Source: Bacillus thuringiensis
GTDB taxonomy: Bacteria; Bacillota; Bacilli; Bacillales; Bacillaceae_G
Direction of reading: 5' to 3'
DNA length: 64,000 nt
NCBI RefSeq assembly: GCF_001182785.1
Contig: NZ_CP012099.1
Span: 2,974,501 to 3,038,500, forward strand
The notes beneath the pieces were generated by a model. That model had not been told where the DNA came from. It ran no database searches and saw only the letters and a list, made by a program, of their open reading frames with translations. This document shows, one piece after another, positions 28,022-37,269 of this stretch. A program made the position numbers and the translations under genes. Every line of letters begins with the position of its first letter. Within the stretch, counting starts at the first letter, position 1.

Positions 28022-28579
28022 ATGAACCTTGTAATTAGAGAGTTAGAAACAAATGATTTAGATAATCTCCCAGAGATTGATGACAGTTTTATAGTGAATG
28101 CTCGGTTAATTCTTTCTCTTTCCAAAGGAAATAGACATATAGCATATACAGTAGAAGACGTTCCGAGTTATGAAAAAAGTTATTTACAAAATCAAGATGA
28201 TAATGAAGAACTGGCTTACAATGAATATATAAATAAACCTAATCAAGTCATTTACATAGCACTGTTACATAACCAAATCATTGGATTAATGGTATTGAAA
28301 AAGAATTGGAATCACTATGCTTACATAGAAGATATAACGGTAGATAAAAAATATCGTACAATCGGAGTTGGTAAAAGATTAGTTAATCAAGCAAAGCAGT
28401 GGGCAAAAAAAGGAAATATGCCAGGTATCATGCTTGAAACGCAAAATAATAATGTCGCAGCATGTAAATTTTATGAAAAATGTGGATTTGTAATTGGTGG
28501 GTTTGATTTTCTTGTTTATAAAGGTTTGGATATTGAAAGTGATGAAGTTGCGATTTATTGGTATTTTCATTTCAAATGA
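28022..28579 (+). CDS. satA: Streptothricin N-acetyltransferase
   Basis: A 185-residue GNAT enzyme matching the SatA/Sat4 group, which acetylates the beta-lysine of streptothricin. Diagnostic stretches are LKKNWNHYAYIEDITVDKKYR, GVGKRLVNQAKQWAKKGNMPG (acetyl-CoA loop YRTIGVGKRL), MLETQNNNVAACKFYEKCGF and the final VAIYWYFHF. Chromosomal SatA homologues in Bacillus confer streptothricin resistance. GGAGG lies 7 nt before the ATG. It is a single gene closed by a hairpin. Confidence 0.87.
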   Translation: MNLVIRELETNDLDNLPEIDDSFIVNARLILSLSKGNRHIAYTVEDVPSYEKSYLQNQDDNEELAYNEYINKPNQVIYIALLHNQIIGLMVLKKNWNHYAYIEDITVDKKYRTIGVGKRLVNQAKQWAKKGNMPGIMLETQNNNVAACKFYEKCGFVIGGFDFLVYKGLDIESDEVAIYWYFHFK

Positions 28580-28610
28580 AACTTTTTTAAACATGAAACA
28601 AAGTCAAAAT

Positions 28611-28653
28611 AAAAACCCCAATCTCTCTATATTAAAATTGAGAAACTGGGGTT
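28611..28653. terminator. Convergent terminator between satA and the prenyltransferase
   Basis: AACCCCAATCTC pairs with GAGAAACTGGGGTT; the stem has an internal mismatch and A-runs on both strands. Confidence 0.75.
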
Positions 28654-28677
28654 AAGTTACTTAACAATATTTTTCAT

Positions 28678-29589
28678 TTAAAACAAATAACTAATTAATA
28701 ATCCTGCTGATAACAAGAAGCCGAAAATCGTATTTGTCATCGCTGTTGATTTCATTGCGATGCGCATATATCCAGGATCCTTTGCCCCTTTTTGGAAACT
28801 TTGAATTGCAGAAATTGGCTTTCTCAAACCTAGGAACATAACTAATGCCCAAGGGCTTATATAACCCATTAATACAATTACGGCAATCCATAAATACGCA
28901 ATGAAAAAGGCTACCGCTAGTGTTACCACAGCTTTCTCTCTCCCAAGGAGGATTACTAATGTCTTTCTTCCACCTTTAATATCTTCTTCGATATCTCGGA
29001 TGTTATTCGACATATTGATTGCACCTACTAAAATTCCAATTGGAATGGAAATCAATACACTTTCAATCGTTACAGTATTCGTTTGAATAAAGAAAGCAAT
29101 GAGTACAAAACATGTCCCCATTAACAATCCAGAAACTAATTCTCCAAACGGGGTGTACGCAATTGGTAATGGACCGCCTGTATATAAATAGCCAACCGCC
29201 ATCCCAATTAAACCAATAACTACTAACCACCAGCTACTATTCATACAAATATAAATGCCAATAAAAGCTGCTACGACATACAATAAAAGCGCAACTGTTA
29301 ACACATTTTTTGGCTTCAATCCATGACGGACAATCCCGCCACCAATGCCAACAGAATCAGCGGTATCTAATCCACGTTTGAAATCATAGTACTCATTAAA
29401 TAAGTTCGTTGCTATTTGCAGCGCTAAACATGCAAGCATCATCGCAATAAATAAAAGCCAATCAATTTTGGCAACATAAAGTGATGCCACTGTCCCTAAA
29501 ATTACAGGAGAAAACGTCGCCGTTAACGTATGTGGGCGCGTCATCTTCCATATTAATTTAGCGGAACTAATTTCCTTTTCATTCCCCAT
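28678..29589 (-). CDS. menA: UbiA-family prenyltransferase, MenA-like
   Basis: A 303-residue integral membrane protein with about nine helices. Both Asp-rich UbiA motifs are present: NLFNEYYDFKRGLDTADS (about 67-84) and NNIRDIEEDIKGGRKT (about 193-208). The start RPHTLTATFSPVILGT is typical of MenA, which joins a polyprenyl chain to 1,4-dihydroxy-2-naphthoate in menaquinone synthesis. It is not next to other men genes, so it could be a second copy or act on another aromatic acceptor. The start is ambiguous: ATG 29589 or TTG 29601, which adds four codons. Confidence 0.8.
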   Translation of the reverse strand: MGNEKEISSAKLIWKMTRPHTLTATFSPVILGTVASLYVAKIDWLLFIAMMLACLALQIATNLFNEYYDFKRGLDTADSVGIGGGIVRHGLKPKNVLTVALLLYVVAAFIGIYICMNSSWWLVVIGLIGMAVGYLYTGGPLPIAYTPFGELVSGLLMGTCFVLIAFFIQTNTVTIESVLISIPIGILVGAINMSNNIRDIEEDIKGGRKTLVILLGREKAVVTLAVAFFIAYLWIAVIVLMGYISPWALVMFLGLRKPISAIQSFQKGAKDPGYMRIAMKSTAMTNTIFGFLLSAGLLISYLF

Positions 29590-29729
29590 AACTCTGTTCA
29601 ATCTCCCTACATTTTAAGTATAAAATCGCTAGAAGTATCTTTCTATCTATTGTCTACTTCACATCCATTCATTATATCAATAAATGATTATCCTTTCTAA
29701 CAAATCTACTTTTAATAAAGTAAAAAATT

Positions 29730-29832
29730 ATAAAATGAAACTTTAATCAGGGAGGGCCCATCCCGACACTCCCTCACATTCGCCGAATTTTTAAAGAGGG
29801 AGTCTTACCCGCCCGCAAATATTGGGATAAAT
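29730..29832. repeat. bcr-like repeat, variant copy
   Basis: ATAAAATGAAACTTTAATCAG at one end and a TTGGGATAAA end, with inner GGGAG/CTCCC inverted arms (AGGGAGGGCCC ... GACTCCCT; CGAATTTTTAAAGAGGGAGTC). It shares its ends with the 60124 element but has a diverged, shorter core. Nothing else is visible in the 29590-29919 gap. Confidence 0.6.
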
Positions 29833-29864
29833 AAAAGAGCCAACTCATATGAGCTAGCTCTTTC
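29832..29864 (-). terminator. Hairpin near the mntA end
   Basis: AAAGAGCCAACTCAT faces ATGAGCTAGCTCTTT; the stem is AAAGAGC/GCTCTTT plus an inner CTCAT/ATGAG. It lies 56 bp beyond the mntA stop. Confidence 0.7.
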
Positions 29865-29919
29865 ATTTCTTATTTTATAAAAATTCAATAGTTACGCTAC
29901 ATTGAAAAACAGATAGATC

Positions 29920-30855
29920 CTACTTTTGTAGCCCATTAATAATGGTATCTATATTCCATTTCATCATTTTCAAGTAAGTATCTCCATCCTCACCTGATTT
30001 ACCTAGTGAGTCTGTAAAAATTGTCCCTGTAATCGGTACGTTTGTTTCTTTTGAAACAGTTTCCATGCTACGTCGATCTACACTTGTTTCAACAAATAAA
30101 GCTGGCACTTTGTTTGTTTGAATTACACTTACAACATCTCTAATTTGATCTGGCGTACCTTGATTTTCTGAGTTAATTTCCCAAATGTATCCCGTCTTAA
30201 TGTCATATGCTTTTCCAAAGTATTTAAAAGCACCTTCGCTAGAGATTAAGAAACGTTTTTCTTCAGGGATTTGATGAATTCTATTCACTGTCTCATCGTG
30301 TAATTTTTGAAGTTCTGCTACATACTTATCGGCATTTTTAGTATAGAACTCTTTATTTTTAGGATCTTCTTTAATTAATGCCTTCTTCACATTTTCAGCG
30401 TATAAAATACCATTTTTAATATTCATCCAAGCATGTGGGTCTGGTTCTTTTTCTAATCCTTTTGTTTCTAAGTAAATAGCTTCTACACCTTCACTTACTT
30501 TATAAACCGGTGCATCTTCCGCTGATTTATTTGCCGTTTTTAATAGCTTTTTAAACCATGCTCCGCCCTCTTCTAAGTTTAGCCCATTGTAAAACACCAT
30601 ATCTGCATCTGTCATTTTCATAACATCTTTTGGTAGTGGATCATATTCATGCGGGTTAGCTCCGATTGGAACAAGACTATGAATCTCAACTTTATCTTCA
30701 CCAATTTGCTTCACCATATCATATATAATAGAGTATGTAGTTACAACTTTTAAATTTCCATTACCCTCTTCTTTTCCATTTGTGTTACTAGAACACGCTG
30801 TTAATGCAAATACGAAAATACAAAGTATTGATAATAAAACATTTTTAAATTTCAT
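29920..30855 (-). CDS. mntA: Manganese-binding lipoprotein of ABC transporter
   Basis: A 311-residue cluster A-I substrate-binding lipoprotein. The lipobox is LTAC with Cys21. The four metal ligands can be placed at His69 (GANPHEYDP), His141 (PDPHAWMN), Glu207 (ISSEGAFKYF) and Asp282 (IFTDSLG). This is the Mn-type set; zinc-type ZnuA has His at the third place. Last gene of a three-gene operon (ATPase, permease, binding protein), 17 bp after the permease stop. An MntR-type operator stands before the operon, in keeping with manganese uptake. Confidence 0.92.
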   Translation of the reverse strand: MKFKNVLLSILCIFVFALTACSSNTNGKEEGNGNLKVVTTYSIIYDMVKQIGEDKVEIHSLVPIGANPHEYDPLPKDVMKMTDADMVFYNGLNLEEGGAWFKKLLKTANKSAEDAPVYKVSEGVEAIYLETKGLEKEPDPHAWMNIKNGILYAENVKKALIKEDPKNKEFYTKNADKYVAELQKLHDETVNRIHQIPEEKRFLISSEGAFKYFGKAYDIKTGYIWEINSENQGTPDQIRDVVSVIQTNKVPALFVETSVDRRSMETVSKETNVPITGTIFTDSLGKSGEDGDTYLKMMKWNIDTIINGLQK

Positions 30856-30872
30856 CTTTATCCTCCAATCAA

Positions 30873-31739
30873 TTATGACAACTCTGCTCTATTTTTTCTA
30901 ATTTTGATAGCTCTCCAAAACAAACCTTGTGACGGTGAGAAAAAGAATGCCAATGCGAACAAGAATGTTGCGACAAGAACAATTGTTGCACCTGAAGCGA
31001 GATTATAAGAGAAACTAAAATATAGCCCTACTACAGATGAAAGTGCACCAATACCTGCCGCTAAATAAATCATGACCCATAAACGGTTTGTTAATAAATA
31101 AGCTGTAGCCGCCGGTGTGATAAGCATCGCAACAACTAGAATAATTCCTACAGTTTGAAGTGATGCTACTGTAACCATTGTAAGTAGGATCATTAAGCCA
31201 TAATGAATCCATTTATTCGGTAATCCATAGCTTTGCGCCATCGTTGGATCAAAAGTGGATACAAGTAATTCTTTGTAAAACAGTATCACAAGCCCGATAA
31301 TGACCACCCCAATAATCAGTGTCATCCACATATCTGAAGAACGAACTGATAGGACGTTCCCGAATAAAATATGATACAAATCTGAACTACTCTTCATAAA
31401 GGTAATTAAAATAATCCCTATAGCAAATACAGAAGTGAACATAATCCCTATAGCCATATCATGTTTGATTCTACTGTTCTGACTTACAAACCCAATTCCA
31501 ACCGCAGTAATCACACCAGTTAAAACGGCCCCTATAAAATAATTCATACCAATCATATAAGAAAGCGCTACTCCTGGAAGAACAGCATGTGAGATCGCAT
31601 CACCCATTAATGCCATACCTCGTAAAATAATAAAACATCCAATTACACCGCAAATAATTCCTACCATAACGGAAGTTAATAACGCCTTCTGCAGAAAACT
31701 ATACTGCGTTAATGCATCTATAAATTCTACAATCTTCAT
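30873..31739 (-). CDS. mntC: Manganese ABC transporter permease
   Basis: A 288-residue ABC-3 family (ZnuB/MntC type) permease with about eight or nine transmembrane helices. The coupling helix region GMALMGDAISHAVLPGVALSY, near residue 42, is the family signature. Its start overlaps the ATPase stop by 4 bp. The charged C-terminal tail RAIKIRKNRAELS is cytoplasmic. It works with MntB and MntA to import Mn(II). Only one permease gene is present, so a homodimer is expected. Confidence 0.92.
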   Translation of the reverse strand: MKIVEFIDALTQYSFLQKALLTSVMVGIICGVIGCFIILRGMALMGDAISHAVLPGVALSYMIGMNYFIGAVLTGVITAVGIGFVSQNSRIKHDMAIGIMFTSVFAIGIILITFMKSSSDLYHILFGNVLSVRSSDMWMTLIIGVVIIGLVILFYKELLVSTFDPTMAQSYGLPNKWIHYGLMILLTMVTVASLQTVGIILVVAMLITPAATAYLLTNRLWVMIYLAAGIGALSSVVGLYFSFSYNLASGATIVLVATFLFALAFFFSPSQGLFWRAIKIRKNRAELS

Positions 31740-32485
31740 GATGAATGTACCCCCGCTGCATTATTAAACAATATTCCTTGATTCACATACGCTTTTGACA
31801 TAATAGTTGGTTCTAACACTTGCCTTACTTCTCCGTAATGAATTAAGCTTTTATTCATTAATAGTAATTTATCAAAATACGATTCTGCTTTACTTAAATC
31901 ATGATGGACAACGACAATCGTTTTTCCTTCTTTACGTAATTCTCTAAGAATTTTAATAATTGTCTCTTCACTTGTTACATCAATTCCGACAAACGGCTCA
32001 TCTAAGAAGAATATTTCCGACTTTTGCGCTAAAGCTCTCGCCAAAAAGACACGTTGTTGTTGTCCACCTGACAACTCACCGATTTGGCGATTTTTAAACT
32101 CTTCAATTCCGACTTTTTTTAAGCAATCAAACGCCCAATCCCGATGCTCTTTCTTCGGTCTTTTCATCATACCTAAAGATGGATACGTTCCAATTAGCAC
32201 CACATCTAAAACTGTAATCGGGAAGTCCCAATCTATATCACTTCTTTGCGGTACATATGCAACACTCTTTCTAACGCTTCGAATATCCTCTCCAAGAATT
32301 TGAACAAACCCCTTGTCATTTGGGATTAAATCTAATACAGCTTTCATTAAAGTAGATTTCCCCGCTCCGTTTGGACCAATAATCCCAACAAGCTTTCCTT
32401 TTTCAATCTCAAAGGAAACTTTTTGAACCACTTGATTCCCTTGATAGGATACAAATAAATCTTTGACAATTATAGCCTTAGTCAT
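31736..32485 (-). CDS. mntB: Manganese ABC transporter ATPase
   Basis: A 249-residue ABC ATPase. Walker A is GPNGAGKST (38-46), Q-loop AYVPQRS, signature LSGGQQQRV, Walker B IFFLDEPF and the switch His in VVVHHDLS. The PQRSDIDWDFPITV motif is typical of Mn/Zn/Fe chelate uptake ATPases (MntB/ZnuC). First gene of the operon; the 376-bp upstream gap carries the MntR-type box and a weaker Fur-like site. Confidence 0.92.
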   Translation of the reverse strand: MTKAIIVKDLFVSYQGNQVVQKVSFEIEKGKLVGIIGPNGAGKSTLMKAVLDLIPNDKGFVQILGEDIRSVRKSVAYVPQRSDIDWDFPITVLDVVLIGTYPSLGMMKRPKKEHRDWAFDCLKKVGIEEFKNRQIGELSGGQQQRVFLARALAQKSEIFFLDEPFVGIDVTSEETIIKILRELRKEGKTIVVVHHDLSKAESYFDKLLLMNKSLIHYGEVRQVLEPTIMSKAYVNQGILFNNAAGVHSS

Positions 32486-32583
32486 TTTTCATGCATTCTC
32501 CCTTCTTTTTTTCGTCCGTATAATTATTTTGCGCAAAGGCAACTTTTAAACAAAAAATATAATACGAATGTAAATTCGCACCT

Positions 32584-32603
32584 AAGTTTCCTTAGGGAAA
32601 CTT
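32584..32603. promoter_or_regulatory. MntR-type operator
   Basis: AAGTTTCC-TTAG-GGAAACTT is a perfect palindrome matching known Bacillus MntR operators (…CCTTAAGGAAACTT type). It lies 99 bp before mntB and implies repression by MntR with manganese. Confidence 0.75.
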
Positions 32604-32677
32604 TTTTATATGAGTCAAATTATATAAGTTTGATGCAAATTTGTAAACTATTTTTTATGAATTTATGAATATATAAT

Positions 32678-32696
32678 AAAAATCATTATCATTACT
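32678..32696 (-). promoter_or_regulatory. Possible Fur box
   Basis: The minus strand reads AGTAATGATAATGATTTTT, 14 of 19 matches to GATAATGATAATCATTATC by hand count. It lies 193 bp upstream of mntB. AT-rich background makes chance matches likely. Confidence 0.35.
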
Positions 32697-32774
32697 ATAT
32701 AAAATACATTATTCATTTTATGATTTTTTTAAAATGATATTACGGTAAAAAATTAGCACTATAGTATATAAACG

Positions 32775-32804
32775 AAAGAGCCTACTCATGTAAGTTGGCT
32801 CTTT
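32775..32804 (-). terminator. Terminator of the DJ-1/PfpI gene
   Basis: AAAGAGCC pairs with GGCTCTTT across TACTCATGTAAGTT, with an inner ACT/AGT pairing. Confidence 0.8.
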
Positions 32805-32862
32805 CTCTTTGAAAATATCCAATACGCTCTACAGTAAAAACTATGATTAAACTAATAAAAAC

Positions 32863-33462
32863 TCACCTCCAAACAACACCTCGCCTCTCATATTCCATTC
32901 TATATTCAACAGCAGCTGCAATTTGTGGGCTTGCGAACCTTTCCGTGATCCAAAGGCCTAAATCAGTTCCTGAAGTAACTCCTCTTGCAGTAATAATATC
33001 GCCTTGATCTACAATTCGGTAATGAAGAAGTTCTGCCCCATATTTACTCATTTCACTCTGCGCCAAATGATGCATTGTTGCCTTTTTATCATTCAATATA
33101 CCGGATACAGCTAGTAGCATACCTCCTGTACAAAATCCAGCAACAGTCGTTCCTGCTTTGTGCATCTCGCTAATCATTTCGGTCAAAGTACCAAGCTCTG
33201 CTTGCTTTCGTGCTCCCTGTTCAGCTTTATGATTCCAGCCACCACCAGGTACAATTAACAAATCTGGACGGTTATCCATTCGTAAAAAATCATGTAGTTT
33301 AACCGTAACTCCAAATGAAGTAGTAACTTCTTGTTTTTGTTCACTTGAAACGAATTCAACCGTAAATGGAGCCCCTTCTTCTATTGCTCTTTTGAGTACC
33401 TCAAAAGGTGCAAAGGAGACAAGTTCTCCGAAACCATCAAACAATACTATTTGTATTTTCAT
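32863..33462 (-). CDS. DJ-1/PfpI family protein
   Basis: A 199-residue class I glutamine-amidotransferase-like protein. LFDGFGELVSFAPFEVL at the N-terminus and IVPGGGWN at about 70-77 form the family core. The nucleophile elbow is AGFCTGGMLLA with Cys near residue 110. The family includes cysteine hydrolases, stress chaperones and the ligand domain of AraC-type regulators; this protein has no DNA-binding domain. It is 55 bp downstream of the phosphotransferase gene and may be co-transcribed with it. Its specific function is unknown. Confidence 0.85.
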   Translation of the reverse strand: MKIQIVLFDGFGELVSFAPFEVLKRAIEEGAPFTVEFVSSEQKQEVTTSFGVTVKLHDFLRMDNRPDLLIVPGGGWNHKAEQGARKQAELGTLTEMISEMHKAGTTVAGFCTGGMLLAVSGILNDKKATMHHLAQSEMSKYGAELLHYRIVDQGDIITARGVTSGTDLGLWITERFASPQIAAAVEYRMEYERRGVVWR

Positions 33463-33516
33463 TTTTAGAACACCTCATATGGTTTCTTTTTGAATCCCAA
33501 ATTAGGAGGATACATG

Positions 33517-34500
33517 TTATTTACAAATTAACAATGAAGATAGCCTTTCTCCTCTTACTCTATAAACTTCCAAATGTTCTTCTAATTCCCTCTCTGCACT
33601 CATTACACTTAGCGTTTTCTTCACAAAATTCCAATTCAAACTGCCGGATAACCATAGTAACGAAGAAAGTCTTTTATAATCATTTGAAGTTAAAATGTTA
33701 CTAGCTTTATACCCTTCTAAAAATGCTCTAGCAACTTCCGAACATACTTTATGCGACTGTATTCCTTCTGTCCGGGAATACCACTTTATTAAAAAGGCTA
33801 GTCCTTCCATACGATCAACATATGCAATGGATTCAAAATCTATAATTCCTTTTACAGATTGATTGGAATTCCATATGACATTTAAAGGATTTAAATCAGT
33901 TTGTACTATATACTCTAGATCATTCTTATGTGCGCTTTCTATATGATACTTAGCGAGATCTATATACCCTCTTAATTCCTTACATGTACCACCCTTATTT
34001 TCTAACAGCTTTATAAACTCAACATACCCATCCAAGTGAGATTTCTTTTGAAAAGTCGAGCTTTGAAACGTATTAGAAATGTCATGTATCTTTCTTGCTT
34101 CCTTTCCGAAAACTTCTGCCATCGTTTCTGTACAATGAGTAACATGTTCCCCTTCAATCCAAGTAGACAATACAAACCGGTACTGTTCATCATTCCAAGT
34201 GACAAATGTAAATGACTCTCCCGCCCTATTCTCCTTAATCTGCATAAATGGGATTCCATGCTCTCGTAAATAATACGTAAACCGTACTTGCTCTTTCAAT
34301 TGTTCATTTGATAACGTCCCAAAGGCTGGATTGCTTGTTCGATCGCTATTTATAAACCGCGCGGAATATCGATTTCCATTTACGATGATTTTATAATGCA
34401 AATCTGTATGCCAACTGTTCTTATGTAATTCTTCTTCTACTACTAATGTATGAATTTCTTTAAAATAATTTATTACTACGTCTTTTATTACGTGTTTCAT
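33517..34500 (-). CDS. APH-family phosphotransferase, atypical catalytic loop
   Basis: A 327-residue kinase-like protein. The small lobe KIIVNGNRYSARFINSDR and the hinge FVLSTWIEGEHV are recognisable. The catalytic loop is IVQTDLNPLNVIW (about 196-208) and the metal motif IIDFESIAYV. The usual first residue of the Brenner motif (HGDLHxxN) is Gln here (QTDLNPLN), while the catalytic Asp and metal Asn are kept, so activity is plausible. Relatives include homoserine- and choline-kinase-like enzymes and antibiotic kinases; the substrate is unknown. AAGGAG lies close to the ATG. Confidence 0.8.
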   Translation of the reverse strand: MKHVIKDVVINYFKEIHTLVVEEELHKNSWHTDLHYKIIVNGNRYSARFINSDRTSNPAFGTLSNEQLKEQVRFTYYLREHGIPFMQIKENRAGESFTFVTWNDEQYRFVLSTWIEGEHVTHCTETMAEVFGKEARKIHDISNTFQSSTFQKKSHLDGYVEFIKLLENKGGTCKELRGYIDLAKYHIESAHKNDLEYIVQTDLNPLNVIWNSNQSVKGIIDFESIAYVDRMEGLAFLIKWYSRTEGIQSHKVCSEVARAFLEGYKASNILTSNDYKRLSSLLWLSGSLNWNFVKKTLSVMSAERELEEHLEVYRVRGERLSSLLICK

Positions 34501-34632
34501 ACTATTCTCCTTACATACAAAAATTCATTTTTGTACTTCCGAATATAAAGCTTTTAAGGTGAGGATTTTTAAGATACACCTAATGTATTCAAATAAAAAA
34601 TCCTATCCTACTGTGAGTAATAATACCGTTAT

Positions 34633-34654
34633 GTAATTTTGCCGCCAAAATTAC
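34633..34654. other. Palindrome GTAATTTTG-CCGC-CAAAATTAC
   Basis: Perfect 9-bp arms stand immediately before the larger palindrome at 34655, making a two-hairpin block in the 322-bp gap. Confidence 0.6.
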
Positions 34655-34694
34655 AGTAGCCTTCTTTCATCTATATAGATGAAAGAAGGCTACT
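34655..34694 (-). terminator. Perfect 40-bp palindrome, probable terminator
   Basis: Arms AGTAGCCTTCTTTCATCTAT and its complement meet with no spacer. It lies 130 bp beyond the uridine-kinase-like stop. A T-run follows on the plus strand only (CTTTTT), so its direction is uncertain. Confidence 0.6.
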
Positions 34695-34823
34695 AAATCT
34701 TTTTAAAAATCTAGTTATTTCATAGTGAATGTATTATTGATTAAATAATACATTTGTTTAACACAAATACTAAATAAGAAAAACTAACCGTCATAATGCA
34801 ATTAACAAATTGAGGATTTTCAT

Positions 34824-35480
34824 TTAAACTTTATAAAACTCAAATGTATTTTTTTCTAAACATATTGTTTCATCAGAAGTTTTGATAATGATATCAAAAC
34901 GCTGACTATACGAATGCATAAATACTTCATATTGAATCCGGCGTTCTTCATGAGACTGCCTTAAATAATTTATATCAGCTCCCCTTTCAGCTATATCCCG
35001 GCTTGATCTTCTCATTAGTTCCGTTTCACCATCTGTATAAAAATAAATTTTCAAATCAAATAAATTAGGATTAATAAATGCGGCGCTCATTCCTTCCACA
35101 ATCGTTACTTTATTTTCCGAAGAAATCAACTCACTTTTCATATAATGCGTATCTATCGTATAAAAATCTAGCCCAGCTCTAACCATATGAATATCTCTTT
35201 CTAAAGCTCCCAAATGATGCGCCGCTGGATGACAAGCTGTCATTTTATAACGATGATTTTCATTTTGATATGTATAGTGAATCACTGCATGCTTGCGGAT
35301 ATCCGAACTAACAATGTAAGGATCTGTATTAATATAATTTACTTCATTTTGATTTAGTAGCTTTACGAGTCTATTAGTAAACGTCGTTTTTCCAGCTGCA
35401 CCATGTCCTGAAATACCGATAACAATTTGTTCATCTCTCATCTTTAACCAATTTATGATTTCTTGTAACAACTTATCCAT
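34824..35480 (-). CDS. Uridine-kinase-like P-loop kinase
   Basis: A 218-residue P-loop protein. Walker A is GISGHGAAGKTTF (about 22-34), then NTDPYIVSSD as the uridine-kinase-type DPY motif, HPAAHHLGALERDI, IVEGMSAAFINP as the Walker-B-like strand, and a lid region RRSSRDIAERG. It resembles uridine/phosphoribulokinase-like kinases but is not the housekeeping Udk length or motif set. The substrate is probably a small nucleoside- or sugar-like molecule. ATG 35480 is chosen over 35483 for better spacing to AAGGGGG. Confidence 0.8.
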   Translation of the reverse strand: MDKLLQEIINWLKMRDEQIVIGISGHGAAGKTTFTNRLVKLLNQNEVNYINTDPYIVSSDIRKHAVIHYTYQNENHRYKMTACHPAAHHLGALERDIHMVRAGLDFYTIDTHYMKSELISSENKVTIVEGMSAAFINPNLFDLKIYFYTDGETELMRRSSRDIAERGADINYLRQSHEERRIQYEVFMHSYSQRFDIIIKTSDETICLEKNTFEFYKV

Positions 35481-35737
35481 CATTCTCCCCCTTGCGCTAA
35501 TATACTACCCTTTATTTTAATATCCAAAAATCCTTTTATCTAATTATACATAAAAAGGAAAAGATAGTGTGATTATTCATCATACCATCTCTAATTCTAA
35601 ACAACTTTATGATCTTTTAAATGACTTTATTATTTGTGAACACCTACATGATTAAATACATTTCTAACTTTATCAATCCAATAGAAAATCCTCTATTTTT
35701 CGGTAATTTATGCGAACCAATGCAGTCATGACTAATA

Positions 35738-35778
35738 AAAAAGAGCCAATCTCCTATATGATAGAAGATTGGCCCTTT
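35738..35778 (-). terminator. Terminator of the ars operon
   Basis: AAAGAGCCAATCT pairs with AGATTGGCCCTTT (mismatches inside), 8 bp beyond the arsC stop with A/T flanks. Confidence 0.82.
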
Positions 35779-35785
35779 CCTTTAT

Positions 35786-36190
35786 TTACTCCCCTGTTTC
35801 AGAAAATCGCTTTATACGTTCACCAATTTCATCGCGAACACGTTGAAATTCAGACCATTCTTTTCCTGCCGGGTCACCAAATCCCCAGTGAACACGATTT
35901 ACGTGCGAAGGTGTCGAAGGACAAACAGAATCCGCATGACTACAAAGTGTAACGACTAAGTCAGCACTATTTAAAATGTTTGCATCAATTATATCTGATG
36001 TTTGATTTGTTATATCGATATTCACTTCATTCATTGCTTTAATCGCATTTGGATTCACTCCATGTGCTTCAATACCTGCAGAATACACATTCCACTTATC
36101 CCCTAAATATTGTTTGCCCCATGCTTCTGCCATTTGGCTTCGGCATGAATTTCCTGTGCATAAAAAGTAAATTGTCTTTTTGTTTGCCAT
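35786..36190 (-). CDS. arsC: Arsenate reductase, thioredoxin-coupled
   Basis: A 134-residue low-molecular-weight-phosphatase-fold reductase. The P-loop CTGNSCRSQ (Cys11, Arg17) starts the reaction, and the redox pair lies in [11 protein letters not shown], as in the B. subtilis/S. aureus ArsC type that uses thioredoxin. It reduces arsenate to arsenite for export by the upstream-encoded Acr3. ATG 36190 is favoured by AGGTGG upstream. Last gene of arsR-arsI-acr3-arsC; the gap to acr3 is 20 bp. Confidence 0.94.
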   Translation of the reverse strand: MANKKTIYFLCTGNSCRSQMAEAWGKQYLGDKWNVYSAGIEAHGVNPNAIKAMNEVNIDITNQTSDIIDANILNSADLVVTLCSHADSVCPSTPSHVNRVHWGFGDPAGKEWSEFQRVRDEIGERIKRFSETGE

Positions 36191-36210
36191 GTTGTTTTCC
36201 ACCTTTGTTT

Positions 36211-37251
36211 TTAAGTTGATTGATTATTAAAATATTTACGTTTAAACCAAAAAGCGATATTTACAAGTGCAATCATGACAGGTACTTCGACTAACGGTCC
36301 AATGACAGCTGCGAATGCTGCGCCCGAATGAATACCAAACACACCAACCGCTACCGCAATCGCTAACTCAAAGTTATTACTACCTGCTGTAAATGCTAAC
36401 GTTGTTGTTACCGGATAGTTTGCACCAATTTTTCTTCCCATAAAGAAAGAAACGAAAAACATTACAATAAAATAGATTAATAACGGAATCGCTATTCTTA
36501 CTACATCAAGTGGTACACTAACAATCATCTCCCCTTTTAAAGAGAACATAACGATGATCGTAAATAGCAATGCAATTAATGTAAGTGGACTAATTTTAGG
36601 TATAAAGACCTTTTCATACCACTGTCTTCCTTTTAACTTAACTAATACAAAACGTGTTAACATACCTGCTATAAAAGGAATTCCCAAATAGATAAATACT
36701 GATTTCGCTACTTCTGCCATTGTAATATTAACGATAGCCCCTTCAATTCCTAACCATTCTGGGATTACTGTTACGAACACGTATGCATAAACCGAGAAGA
36801 ACAACATTTGAAATACCGAGTTAAAAGCCACTAAACCTGCCGCATACTCTTTATCCCCATCAGCAAGGTCATTCCAAACAATTACCATTGCAATACAACG
36901 TGCTAACCCAATCATAATGAGTCCAACCATGTATTCTGGTTTATCAGGAAGAAAAATAATTGCTAAAACAAACATAAGTACAGGCCCAATAATCCAGTTT
37001 TGTACTAAAGATAAAACCAATACTTTTACATCTTTAAATACTCGGCCCATTTCCTCGTAACGAACCTTTGCTAATGGTGGATACATCATGACAATTAAAC
37101 CAACAGCAAGCGGAATAGACGTCGTTCCAACCTGTAATGTATTCAGTCCGTCTACTACACTAGGGAACACAAACCCTAAACCAATCCCAACAGCCATCGC
37201 TAGAAAGATCCATAGTGTTAAATATCGGTCTAGAAAAGATAAACGTTTCAT
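36211..37251 (-). CDS. acr3: Arsenite efflux permease, ACR3 family
   Basis: A 346-residue membrane protein with about ten helices. [20 protein letters not shown] at the start, [13 protein letters not shown], the conserved Cys in [13 protein letters not shown], and [20 protein letters not shown] are signatures of ACR3 (often named ArsB in Bacillus). It exports arsenite using the proton gradient. The start is ambiguous between ATG 37251 and ATG 37263; the first directly abuts AGGAG, so the second, 12 nt away, is preferred. It sits between arsI and arsC. Confidence 0.93.
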   Translation of the reverse strand: MKRLSFLDRYLTLWIFLAMAVGIGLGFVFPSVVDGLNTLQVGTTSIPLAVGLIVMMYPPLAKVRYEEMGRVFKDVKVLVLSLVQNWIIGPVLMFVLAIIFLPDKPEYMVGLIMIGLARCIAMVIVWNDLADGDKEYAAGLVAFNSVFQMLFFSVYAYVFVTVIPEWLGIEGAIVNITMAEVAKSVFIYLGIPFIAGMLTRFVLVKLKGRQWYEKVFIPKISPLTLIALLFTIIVMFSLKGEMIVSVPLDVVRIAIPLLIYFIVMFFVSFFMGRKIGANYPVTTTLAFTAGSNNFELAIAVAVGVFGIHSGAAFAAVIGPLVEVPVMIALVNIAFWFKRKYFNNQST

Positions 37252-37269
37252 TTTATTTTCCATCTCCTA

